A program made the translations under genes and the position numbers. The notes beneath the pieces are model-generated. The model did no database searches. It saw only the letters and a list, made by a program, of their open reading frames with translations, and was not told the DNA's origin. DNA of 8,423 nt from Desulfobacterales bacterium. GTDB taxonomy: Bacteria; Desulfobacterota; Desulfobacteria; Desulfobacterales; Desulfobacteraceae. Positions 1 to 6,395 of the stretch are shown here, one piece after another (within the stretch, counting starts at the first letter, position 1; the number at the start of each line of letters is the position of its first letter). The DNA lies in the NCBI GenBank assembly GCA_022361095.1, contig JAKSBO010000255.1, positions 1-8,423 of the forward strand. The letters run 5' to 3'.

Positions 1-1
1 C

Positions 2-778
2 GATCCGCTTTTTACCCAGACAAAAACAGGCATCAGGCCGACAGTAAGGGCCCTGGCCCTTCGCCCGGACCTTGAAAAGGCATTATACTATGCAAACGCA
101 GTGATCCGGGAAAAGGAAGAATGGACGCCCGCCGCTATACACCGGACCTTTCACCTTGCCGTTTCCGATTATGGTACTGCCCTGTTCCTGCCCCACATGC
201 TGTCAAAAATCCGCGAAACAGCTCCCAACGTCGACCTCATATGCCTCCCTGCAGAGCATGGAAATATTGCCGCCCAGCTTGAAAGCGGCACCATTCATAT
301 GGGGTTTTGTATCGCTGATACCGTATACCGGGACCTGTGTTCCGTGCCCTTGCTCACAGACAGCCTGGTTTGCCTTGTCAGCAGAAACGCCATACCCGGA
401 ACGCCATCCAGGCTGACTCTGGATCAATACCTTGAACGCCCCCATGTGGTGGTCTCCTCATCGGGAACACAGCACTCCGAAGTTGACGCCCGGCTTGCCA
501 AAAAAGGGCTTCACCGACGCATAGGCGTCTGCCTCCCCCACTATGCGGTTGCTGCCAAAGCCATGGCTGATACGGACATGGTCCTGACACTTCCCTCCAG
601 GCTGGCCCGATCACTTCCGGAGCGTTCATCGTTCCATATTTTAGCGCCTCCCCTGCCGGCCCAGGATTACACATACAGCGCAATCTGGCACCCGCGCTCC
701 CAAGAGGACATGGGCCTGTTATGGCTCCGGGATGTGGCGGTCGCGGCAGGAGAACGCATTGTGAACGGATGCATGTAA
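2..778 (+). CDS. LysR-family transcriptional regulator, 5' truncated by window edge
   Basis: Predicted cytoplasmic DNA-binding regulator of the LysR family. The reading frame is open from base 2 and continues upstream of the window. The first visible residues (DPLFTQTKTGIRPT, then RALALRPDLEKAL) match the end of the LysR winged helix-turn-helix and the start of the linker helix. About 45 N-terminal residues are therefore probably missing, and 258 codons are visible. A GTG at 101 lies inside the linker helix and is not a credible start. The rest is the substrate-binding-like effector domain, beginning near FHLAVSDYGTALFLPHML and containing GTIHMGFCIAD, a typical LTTR effector-domain stretch. 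The effector and target genes are unknown; LysR targets are often divergent, which here would lie left of the window. The gene converges on the transporter gene to its right. The family call is firm; no specific orthologue is recognised. Confidence 0.93.
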   Translation, partial: DPLFTQTKTGIRPTVRALALRPDLEKALYYANAVIREKEEWTPAAIHRTFHLAVSDYGTALFLPHMLSKIRETAPNVDLICLPAEHGNIAAQLESGTIHMGFCIADTVYRDLCSVPLLTDSLVCLVSRNAIPGTPSRLTLDQYLERPHVVVSSSGTQHSEVDARLAKKGLHRRIGVCLPHYAVAAKAMADTDMVLTLPSRLARSLPERSSFHILAPPLPAQDYTYSAIWHPRSQEDMGLLWLRDVAVAAGERIVNGCM

Positions 779-927
779 TTGTGCTGTGTCTATTCATGCC
801 AAAGCGGCAACAAACCATACATGCTTTGGACACTTAAGCGCATTGCCGGGGCTTTTATCCGTATGGGAAATCTTATGCAATTTGGGTGTTAATAAATCGG
901 CAGCCGGTGCGGGGCAGGAAAACAGTA
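779..927. other. Convergent intergenic spacer with one long-loop hairpin
   Basis: This spacer separates the ends of the LysR gene (+) and the transporter gene (-). The only structure I see is an inverted repeat with 7-base arms, CCAAAGC at 799-805 and GCTTTGG at 823-829. It has a 17-base loop and possible flanking pairing of GTGT (786-789) with ACAC (830-833). No clear T-tract follows on either strand, so an intrinsic terminator cannot be claimed. No gene is visible. Confidence 0.4.
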
Positions 928-1803
928 TTATCTACCCGGGTTTCCCCCCAACATCATGATGTTGCCTGTCATCACCAGAAAAAGCCCGCAAAACGTATTC
1001 ATATGCCACTGATACCCCTCAAAAACCGAAGAAATGATCAAAGCAATCATTGGTGTGACAATCAGGATGTAAGCGGCTTTTGTGGGTCCGATAACTGTCA
1101 GCAGACGAAGATAAAGGGTAAAACCGCCGATGGAGGCACCCAGTACAAGAAAGATCAACGCCCCTATATAACGAACAGAGGGGTCCCATGCAAATGAAAA
1201 TCCCATAATCTGTATCAACCCCAGCGTTGCCAGTGAACCATAACACATGGCCCATGCTGTTGATGTTGCCAAATCTATGTTTTTCATATTATTGCGGATG
1301 GTTACCATATTTCCAAGGGAAAAGCTGCAGGTGCCGAGCAAGGCAAGAATGATACCTTTGATGGTATCGGCATCATAACTTATGGAAATATCTTCTAGAA
1401 ATACCAGAACCAGTCCGCCAAGCCCGAAGCCTGCTGCCATTACCGTTTTTCTGCTCAACGTATCACCGTAAAAAAAGCGGCTGTTTATCCCGTTCAGTAC
1501 AATGGCACTGGACATTACAAGTGCCACCAGCCCGCTGGCAATATAAATGGTCGCAAAATAGAATCCGATAAAATTCAGGCAGAACAATAAAAGGCCCTGG
1601 AGTATAAAAAAAGCATGATCGGTTAAGGATGAAGACTGCAAACGCCGGCGAACAAGCAGTGCCGCCATGAAAATCGCCCCTGCAAAGGCAAAGCGGTAAA
1701 ATATGGAAACCAAAGAGGGGACATCTCCGGCTTGCCATGCAATGGCTATCCAGGATATTCCCCAGAAACAGAGAATCAACAGAAAACGAATAATGATCAT
1801 CAT
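928..1803 (-). CDS. DMT superfamily (EamA-type) inner-membrane transporter
   Basis: Predicted inner-membrane permease of the drug/metabolite transporter superfamily, 291 residues, the usual size for a two-EamA-repeat, ten-helix protein. The first repeat spans roughly residues 5-137. It contains the early FWGISWIAIAW helix, the FYRFAFAGAIF segment and IASGLVALVMSSAIVLNGI, typical of EamA proteins. The second repeat spans about 148-287 and includes GPTKAAYILIVTPMIAL near its end. Basic residues (VRRRLQ) follow the second helix, as expected for a cytoplasmic loop. Two tandem ATG codons begin the frame. On the minus strand AGGAG precedes them, 3 bases from the first ATG and 6 from the second (1800), so the second ATG may be the real start. 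Substrate unknown; the family exports or imports amino acids, nucleotides and other small metabolites. The divergent AraC regulator is its likely controller, by position only. Confidence 0.93.
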   Translation of the reverse strand: MMIIIRFLLILCFWGISWIAIAWQAGDVPSLVSIFYRFAFAGAIFMAALLVRRRLQSSSLTDHAFFILQGLLLFCLNFIGFYFATIYIASGLVALVMSSAIVLNGINSRFFYGDTLSRKTVMAAGFGLGGLVLVFLEDISISYDADTIKGIILALLGTCSFSLGNMVTIRNNMKNIDLATSTAWAMCYGSLATLGLIQIMGFSFAWDPSVRYIGALIFLVLGASIGGFTLYLRLLTVIGPTKAAYILIVTPMIALIISSVFEGYQWHMNTFCGLFLVMTGNIMMLGGNPGR

Positions 1804-1860
1804 CTACTCCTTTAATAATACCGGTTTAAGGCCGGCTCTAATACAACTGCGGAAAATCAG
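1804..1860. promoter_or_regulatory. Short divergent promoter region, transporter / AraC regulator
   Basis: Only 57 bases separate the two divergent frames as called. On the minus strand a TATTAT at 1815-1820 could be a -10 element for the transporter, but no good -35 sits at 17 bases; TTGTAT lies at a poor 20-base spacing. Between them is CCGG-N7-CCGG (1821-1835), a symmetric element that could be an operator. The transporter's Shine-Dalgarno (AGGAG on the minus strand) lies at 1807-1811. If the AraC protein really starts at a later ATG, the shared regulatory region extends into 1861-1977. The evidence is weak and positional. Confidence 0.3.
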
Positions 1861-2862
1861 ATGAATATCATTGGTGAAAAGGATACGTATATCCCGGGAT
1901 TGCGGTTTTTGGTACAATCTTGCGCTTCTTTTCATTCAGCTATTGTCAATATGGCGCCACGGGATTATTTTGTCCCCATGAACAGGAATCATTCGACATC
2001 TCAAAAGGGGTTAAGCGCGTTCTTAAATTCCAATGTCCGCGTGGTTGACAAGATGACCCTCGGCCATGGGTTGGGCGTGATACATTATTATAATTCCAAT
2101 GATCAGATATTTTATGAGAACCCAACCCAACACACGCTCAGCATGTATATCAAAGGCGGATACAAGACGCTCCGGACAGACAAAGACAAGGCGTACGGCG
2201 CACCCGGCCGGTTCTGCCTGATGCCCAAAGATGCTTACTCATCCTGGCAGATTGGCGGGAAACAAAATTTTGTTCATCTGTATTTCAATGACAACTACAT
2301 CAAAAGACTGGCCATGACTGTTTTTGATTATGATCCAAGAGCGGTCAGTCTGCCTGAGCTTACATTTAAAGAGGTTCCGGAACTTGAAGCGATTGTTCTC
2401 CAATGTATCCTGAACCAGAATTGGGATGAGAGCAACCACCTGCTGATAGAACAATCCGCAGTAACGGTATTGAGTCATCTTATCCGCATTGTTGTCGGGA
2501 ACAGGCCTTTAAAACACTATAAATCAGGCCTTACCCCAAGGGTAAAAAATCGTGTGCTGGACTATATGCACGCGCACTATGCCGGTAAAGTCAGTTTGGC
2601 CGAATTGGCAGAGGTTGCCGGGCTGAGCGAATACCACTTTAGCAGAATGTTCCGCATCAGCCTGTCACAAACCCCACATCAGTATTTACTGGAACTTAAA
2701 ATCGAAGAAGTAAAAAAGCGCATAAGGAAATCATCATCAACCGGCCAGTCGCTGGCCCGGATCGCCCTTGATTGCGGATTTTCCAACCAAAGCCATATGG
2801 GGCGTGTTTTTAGAAAGATAACAGGCATGACGCCCCGCCGGTTTATCCAAACCCGGGGTTGA
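1861..2862 (+). CDS. AraC-family transcriptional regulator
   Basis: Predicted cytoplasmic transcription factor of 333 residues as called. The C-terminal hundred residues form the AraC/XylS double helix-turn-helix. The first HTH is VSLAELAEVAGLSEYHFSRMF and the second lies around SLARIALDCGFSNQSHMGRVFRKITGMTPRRF, closing with the family's typical PRRFIQTRG tail. The first 230 or so residues look like a cupin-like ligand-sensing domain, with a segment around TLSMYIKGGYKTLR and the APGRFCLMPKDAYSSWQI stretch typical of such sensors. The start is uncertain: ATG 1861 has no convincing ribosome site, and neither do the in-frame ATGs at 1951 and 1978. The first 30-39 residues look unlike the rest of the family, so a shorter protein is quite possible. 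It is divergent from the DMT transporter and probably regulates it. The Paracoccus qhp operon is also run by an AraC-type protein (QhpR), so a role at the nearby qhp genes is conceivable but not shown. Confidence 0.92.
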   Translation: MNIIGEKDTYIPGLRFLVQSCASFHSAIVNMAPRDYFVPMNRNHSTSQKGLSAFLNSNVRVVDKMTLGHGLGVIHYYNSNDQIFYENPTQHTLSMYIKGGYKTLRTDKDKAYGAPGRFCLMPKDAYSSWQIGGKQNFVHLYFNDNYIKRLAMTVFDYDPRAVSLPELTFKEVPELEAIVLQCILNQNWDESNHLLIEQSAVTVLSHLIRIVVGNRPLKHYKSGLTPRVKNRVLDYMHAHYAGKVSLAELAEVAGLSEYHFSRMFRISLSQTPHQYLLELKIEEVKKRIRKSSSTGQSLARIALDCGFSNQSHMGRVFRKITGMTPRRFIQTRG

Positions 2863-2899
2863 AACGGACCCGGGGCCTTCATCAAATTTTTGGACGCCC

Positions 2900-2947
2900 G
2901 GCAATTTACATTGCCTTAATCCGGTTTTGCCGGATTCAATTTTTTAT
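2900..2947 (+). terminator. Tandem hairpins, candidate terminator of the AraC gene
   Basis: Two adjacent perfect hairpins lie at the convergent junction. The first is GGCAAT-TTAC-ATTGCC (2900-2915). The second is AATCCGG-TTTTG-CCGGATT (2918-2936), followed on the plus strand by CAA and then a run of six T (2940-2945). The second has the stem-plus-T-tract layout of an intrinsic terminator reading rightwards, though three non-T bases separate stem and tract. It lies inside the last codons of the response-regulator gene on the other strand and encodes its final residues. The first hairpin may help to stop minus-strand transcription, but no U-tract follows it in that direction. Confidence 0.6.
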
Positions 2948-4328
2948 TATGCTTGTCCAGCAGGTGATAGAGCCCGGACCGGGACACACCGGCCATGGTG
3001 CAGGCTTTTTCAATGCGCCCCCCGGATAGCCGGACCAGGGCATCCAGGTACCTGGATTCATTCAGGAACCTGAAGTCCTTGAGGCTGGGAAGTCCAGCTT
3101 CATCCGTACCGGGCGCGTTTTCAATGCCCTGGACCGTGGTGCGCTGTTCCTCCCATGTCTTTTTCCTGGAAAAAATTCTCAGGGCCACGGGCAGATGGTG
3201 GGGATTGAGCCGGGGTTCGTTCAGGCCGCCGGCCACGGCGGCATGGAGCACGGAGATCAATTCCCTGATATTGCCTTTCCAGTCGTACACCATCAGGGTC
3301 TCAATGAAATCATCGGACATGGCTTTTGGCCGGATACCAAACTGGGCGCAGGTTTTTTCCATATAATACTCAGCCAGAAGCACGATGTCATCGGGCCGCT
3401 CCCGCAAAGGGGGCAGGTGAATGTGGTGGGTGACCAAACGGTAGAAAAGGTCTTTTCTGAACCTTCCCTGCTCCACCATGGTTTGCAGATTCCGGTTGGT
3501 TGCCGAAATCAGCCTGAAATCACAACTCAGTTCCTTATCCATTCCCAAGGGGCGGAAGGTTTTGTTCTGGAGCACCCTTAAAATGGATTTCTGGGCGGCC
3601 GGGGACAGGTCCCCCACCTCGTCCAGGAACAAGGTACCTTTGTCGGCCTGCTTGATCAATCCTTCACTTTTGTCTACAGCACCGGTAAAGGCGCCTTTGG
3701 CATGGCCGAACAGCAGGTTTTCAACCAGGGTGTCCGGCAGATTGGTGCAGTCCACGGCAATGAACGGGGCACGGGCTCTTTCACTGTTCATATGCACGGC
3801 ATTGGCGATTAAATCCTTGCCGGTGCCGGTTTCGCCGGAAATAAACAGGTTGCCCTCTGTCCGGGCCGATTTGGCCACCAGATCCAGGCATTTTTTCAAA
3901 ACAGGACTGCGGCCGATGATAAAATCCGATTTGAAACCGTCCCGGGCGGGCGAGACCATTTTATTGTCCCTGAACTGCAATGCCCGCTTCAGGGTGAGTT
4001 TGACGTCGCCGTAGGCAGGCGGTTTTTCCAGATAATCCCACGCCCCGTTTTCCAGGGCCATTTCCGCCCCTGAGAGTTCCGATTTTCCGGTAATGATGAT
4101 CAATTCCGGGGATGACGGGGCATTGATAAAATAATTGATGCACTCCAGGCCGTTGGCATCAGGCAAAAGGACATCCAGGAACACCACGTCAAAATCCGCG
4201 TCCCGGGCCAGTGCCGCCCCCTGGGAAAATGTGTGGGCCGTTTGGCACTGGTGCCCCAGTTTTTTAAGGTAAGCCGTAAAAGGGGTACAAAAAATTGGAT
4301 CGTCATCAACGATCAGGATGGCGGCCAC
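2916..4328 (-). CDS. NtrC-family sigma-54-dependent response regulator
   Basis: Cytoplasmic two-component response regulator that activates sigma-54 promoters. From a GTG start at 4328 it has 470 residues, normal for the family. This start has GGAGG at 4336-4340 with 7-base spacing and puts the REC domain right at the N-terminus. A longer frame from TTG 4355 would add nine residues across the ribosome site. REC domain (about 3-120): acidic cluster D8-D10, phosphoacceptor D52 in FLDVLLPDANG, T80 and K102. AAA+ domain (about 135-370): Walker A GETGTGK at 165-171, GAFTGA loop at 212-217 for sigma-54 contact, Walker B LFLDE ending at D236-E237. The C-terminal Fis-type HTH is about 425-465 (RIEKACTMAGVSRSGLYHLL). 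All key residues are present, so it should be an active phosphorylation-dependent activator. No histidine kinase is in the window. It is divergent from qhpA, which has a sigma-54-like promoter, so qhpA is its likely target (inference). Confidence 0.95.
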   Translation of the reverse strand: MAAILIVDDDPIFCTPFTAYLKKLGHQCQTAHTFSQGAALARDADFDVVFLDVLLPDANGLECINYFINAPSSPELIIITGKSELSGAEMALENGAWDYLEKPPAYGDVKLTLKRALQFRDNKMVSPARDGFKSDFIIGRSPVLKKCLDLVAKSARTEGNLFISGETGTGKDLIANAVHMNSERARAPFIAVDCTNLPDTLVENLLFGHAKGAFTGAVDKSEGLIKQADKGTLFLDEVGDLSPAAQKSILRVLQNKTFRPLGMDKELSCDFRLISATNRNLQTMVEQGRFRKDLFYRLVTHHIHLPPLRERPDDIVLLAEYYMEKTCAQFGIRPKAMSDDFIETLMVYDWKGNIRELISVLHAAVAGGLNEPRLNPHHLPVALRIFSRKKTWEEQRTTVQGIENAPGTDEAGLPSLKDFRFLNESRYLDALVRLSGGRIEKACTMAGVSRSGLYHLLDKHNKKLNPAKPD

Positions 4329-4429
4329 GGTACGTCCTCCATTTCTCCGGGTCAATACGGTTATCCATGCTCAGGACCTGGCCCGTTTTTACACAATAAA
4401 CCGGATAAATCAAGCTCCCAGCCTGCCCG

Positions 4430-4540
4430 GTCCAAAATTTCGGACAAAAGTGGAATAGATCTGGGGCAGGCCTTTTCCTTAAACTGCCTTCTAAATTCAC
4501 AGGATAATTTCGGGCAAGACCCAAATAGCGTCCAAAATTT
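4430..4540. repeat. Two-copy 11-base repeat, candidate activator binding sites
   Basis: GTCCAAAATTT occurs at 4430-4440 and again at 4530-4540. The first copy continues to C-GGAC, giving a 16-base inverted repeat (GTCC AAAATTTC GGAC). The second copy continues TAGAT and is only a half-match to the symmetric form. The copies lie roughly 270 and 170 bases upstream of the -24 element of qhpA, a distance at which sigma-54 enhancer proteins can act. Binding by the neighbouring response regulator is inferred from position alone. Confidence 0.4.
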
Positions 4541-4634
4541 TAGATTTCTCATGGTATTTTTCCCGGCCGGAAACAAACCGCCAGCCCAAATCGCCATGGA
4601 TTTCTGATTCAGGGAAAAAATAAAGTTGTTCCAT

Positions 4635-4653
4635 TTTGTTTATTTTCAACAAA
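4635..4653. repeat. Inverted repeat upstream of the qhpA promoter
   Basis: TTTGTT (4635-4640) and AACAAA (4648-4653) form a perfect 6-base inverted repeat around a 7-base AT-rich centre. It sits about 45 bases upstream of the sigma-54-like element, a usual place for an activator or IHF-type site. AT-rich symmetric motifs of this length occur by chance, so this is a candidate only. Confidence 0.3.
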
Positions 4654-4695
4654 TTACCCCTTCAAAAAACGTGGACACCCCGCCGCCGGGCAACC

Positions 4696-4712
4696 CGGGC
4701 ACCAAATTTGTA
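4696..4712 (+). promoter_or_regulatory. Candidate sigma-54 (-24/-12) promoter of qhpA
   Basis: The stretch CGGGCACCAAATTTGTA matches the sigma-54 consensus YTGGCACGNNNNTTGCW with the correct GG-N10-G spacing. It has GG at 4698-4699, CAC at 4700-4702, and TTG followed by T at 4708-4711. Mismatches are G for T before GG, C for G after CAC, and T for C in the -12 GC pair. The predicted start of transcription is near 4723. This leaves about 28 bases of leader with the ribosome site inside it. The divergent gene encodes a sigma-54 activator with an intact GAFTGA loop, which supports the call. The -12 mismatch lowers confidence. Confidence 0.55.
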
Positions 4713-4750
4713 TACAGAGGAAAAACATTTTGAAAACGGAGGAGGAATTG

Positions 4751-6388
4751 ATGAAAAAAACAGTAACATGGAAAATGGGCGTCATCCTGCTGCTATCAGT
4801 ACTGTCAGCGGGATCCACCGCCTTTGGGGATGTGCTTTTTAACGAGAAATCCATGGTCCGGCAAAAATGCGCGGCCTGCCACAAACCGGACCCCCAGGGC
4901 CGTCTTGAGGTGATTGAAGAGACCCGCAAGACAATGGAAGAGTGGAAAGTGGTGGTGGACCGGATGATCCGCCTCAACAGCGCCCCGTTAAATGACGAGG
5001 AATTTTATCCGGTTATCAAAGAACTGAGCCGGGACCTGTGCCTGACACCGGCGGAATCCAGGGATGTGGCCTACCTTAACAGCGATGAAAACAGCCAGTA
5101 CAGGGAGATTCCCCAAAACGACCTGGAGGTCCGCATTTATACGGCCTGTGTCCGGTGCCACACCTTTGGAAAAATCAAGTCCCACCGGAATACACCAAGC
5201 CAGTGGAACGAGGTCCGGAACCTTCACCTGGGTTACTATCCCACCACCGTACCCCAGATGCGGGAGATGGACTGGTTCAAAGAGTCCAAGGCATTAAACC
5301 GGCACCTGTCAGAACTATTCCCCTTTGACACCCCTGAATACCGGGCGTGGCTTAAAAACAGGAAAGATCTGGATTTGTCCGGTTCCTGGACCATTGCCGG
5401 GTATCAGCCCGGGATGGGCTATTACCAGGGCACTTACACCCTGGCCCCGGACACGGCCAAAGGAGCAGACGAGTACACCATCCAAAAAAATGTACAATAC
5501 CGGAACGGATTTTCCGTCTCTTCCCTGGGCACAGCCACTTTGTACAGCCAATACCATCTTAGATACGAACTGGCCCCGACCCCCTTAACCGGACGGATTG
5601 AAGGGGTGTTTGACCTGGACCCCGGCACCGGCGGATTCTCGGGAAAATGGTGGACCGTGGTTCAGGATACCAATGCTTACGGCAATGAATCGTTTTACAA
5701 GGCCGGCGGACCTGGGCGGATCATGGCCGCCTTCCCCCAGAGCCTGAAAAAAAATACCGGCAAACCCCAGACCCTGACCCTGGTGGGCGTCAGCCTGCCG
5801 GCAAATCCGTCTGCGGCGGATCTGGCCTTTTCCAATGCCGGAATCAAGGTGCTGGATATTGTCCAATCCGGCCCCTCGGGCCTGACCGTAACCGTGGATG
5901 TGGGTCCAAAGGCCTCTGTGGGAATGGCTGACATCAACTTGAAAAATCTGACTTACAAGGGGCTCAAGATCTTTGAAAAAATCGATGCCATTGCCGTGTC
6001 CCCCCGTATCGGACGGGCCCGGGTCAGTTGCGGTGCGGCCTATCCGCCCCAGGGAGTTCAGTTTGTTGCACGGGGGCTCTCCTTTGGCCCGGACGGCAAG
6101 CAAGGCACTGCCGATGACCTGGTCCTGGACCCCGTCAATGCCCAATGGCGCCTGTCCGAGGAAAAAACCCGGGAAGACGATGATGACATGAGATACCTGG
6201 ACGCTCCCATTGCCAACGGGCTTTATACACCGGTAACCTCCTATGCGCCCATTAAAACCAGGAAGCAGCACAGGGAAGGCGTGGGCCTCATTGCCGTAAC
6301 CGCTTCATTTGAAAACGGCTCAGGCACATTGACCGACAAGGTCAGGCTGGCAGTCACGGTGCCGGATTTTATCACCCATTTAAAATAG
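4751..6388 (+). CDS. qhpA: Quinohemoprotein amine dehydrogenase alpha subunit (diheme)
   Basis: Large subunit of the periplasmic quinohemoprotein amine dehydrogenase, which oxidises primary amines to aldehydes and ammonia. The alpha subunit carries two c-type hemes that accept electrons from the CTQ cofactor of the gamma subunit. From ATG 4751 it has 545 residues; an upstream in-frame TTG at 4730 is rejected because GGAGGAGG (4738-4745) sits ideally before 4751. A Sec signal peptide covers about 1-26 (KK, then VILLLSVLSAGSTAFG, cleavage before DVLF). Heme motifs are CAACH (C40, C43, H44) and CVRCH (C133, C136, H137), both in the N-terminal diheme domain (about 30-185). The remaining residues, from about LSGSWTIAGYQPG, correspond to the beta-rich domains II-IV of the alpha subunit. 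An acidic patch near EDDDDMRYL and the following GLYTPV resemble domain IV of known alpha subunits. The mature length, near 519, is close to the family's. It is the first gene of the apparent operon, with qhpD 7 bases downstream. The natural amine is unknown. Confidence 0.95.
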   Translation: MKKTVTWKMGVILLLSVLSAGSTAFGDVLFNEKSMVRQKCAACHKPDPQGRLEVIEETRKTMEEWKVVVDRMIRLNSAPLNDEEFYPVIKELSRDLCLTPAESRDVAYLNSDENSQYREIPQNDLEVRIYTACVRCHTFGKIKSHRNTPSQWNEVRNLHLGYYPTTVPQMREMDWFKESKALNRHLSELFPFDTPEYRAWLKNRKDLDLSGSWTIAGYQPGMGYYQGTYTLAPDTAKGADEYTIQKNVQYRNGFSVSSLGTATLYSQYHLRYELAPTPLTGRIEGVFDLDPGTGGFSGKWWTVVQDTNAYGNESFYKAGGPGRIMAAFPQSLKKNTGKPQTLTLVGVSLPANPSAADLAFSNAGIKVLDIVQSGPSGLTVTVDVGPKASVGMADINLKNLTYKGLKIFEKIDAIAVSPRIGRARVSCGAAYPPQGVQFVARGLSFGPDGKQGTADDLVLDPVNAQWRLSEEKTREDDDDMRYLDAPIANGLYTPVTSYAPIKTRKQHREGVGLIAVTASFENGSGTLTDKVRLAVTVPDFITHLK

Positions 6389-6395
6389 GCAGACC

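Larger units (their letters stand above)
4329..4750. promoter_or_regulatory. Divergent regulatory region between the activator gene and qhpA
   Basis: About 420 bases without a credible gene. It holds the activator's ribosome site (4336-4340) and GTCCAAAATTT twice (4430-4440 and 4530-4540, start to start exactly 100 bases). The first copy is part of the inverted repeat GTCC-N8-GGAC (4430-4445). A second inverted repeat, TTTGTT-N7-AACAAA, lies at 4635-4653. A sigma-54-like element at 4696-4712 and the qhpA ribosome site follow. The arrangement of upstream sites plus a -24/-12 element fits an enhancer-dependent promoter. Short open frames here show no family features and I do not call them genes. 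Confidence 0.5.

Noticed and set aside
886..1197. Plus-strand open frame of 103 codons antisense to the transporter
   Set aside because: It is antisense to clear membrane-helix coding sequence and shows a charged, low-quality translation with no family features.
1909..1925. Sigma-54-like sequence TTGGTACAATCTTGCGC near the AraC start
   Set aside because: GG and GC are separated by 9 bases instead of the required 10, and the site lies inside the called coding region.
4430..4540. CRISPR-like or mobile-element repeat
   Set aside because: There are only two short copies with no regular array, no long terminal inverted repeats, and no transposase or Cas gene in the window.
4233..4607. Plus-strand open frame of 124 codons over the regulator start and the intergenic region
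   Set aside because: It overlaps the conserved REC-domain coding end on the other strand. It has no ribosome site and no recognisable protein features.
4730..4750. Upstream TTG start for qhpA adding seven residues
   Set aside because: The added codons consist of the Shine-Dalgarno sequence itself. ATG 4751 gives a clean signal peptide and ideal spacing.
5585..6271. Long minus-strand open frame of 228 codons inside qhpA
   Set aside because: It lies wholly antisense to a firmly identified gene, its translation is rich in G, P, R and H with no domain features, and it has no sensible ribosome site or partner. It is a GC-rich shadow.
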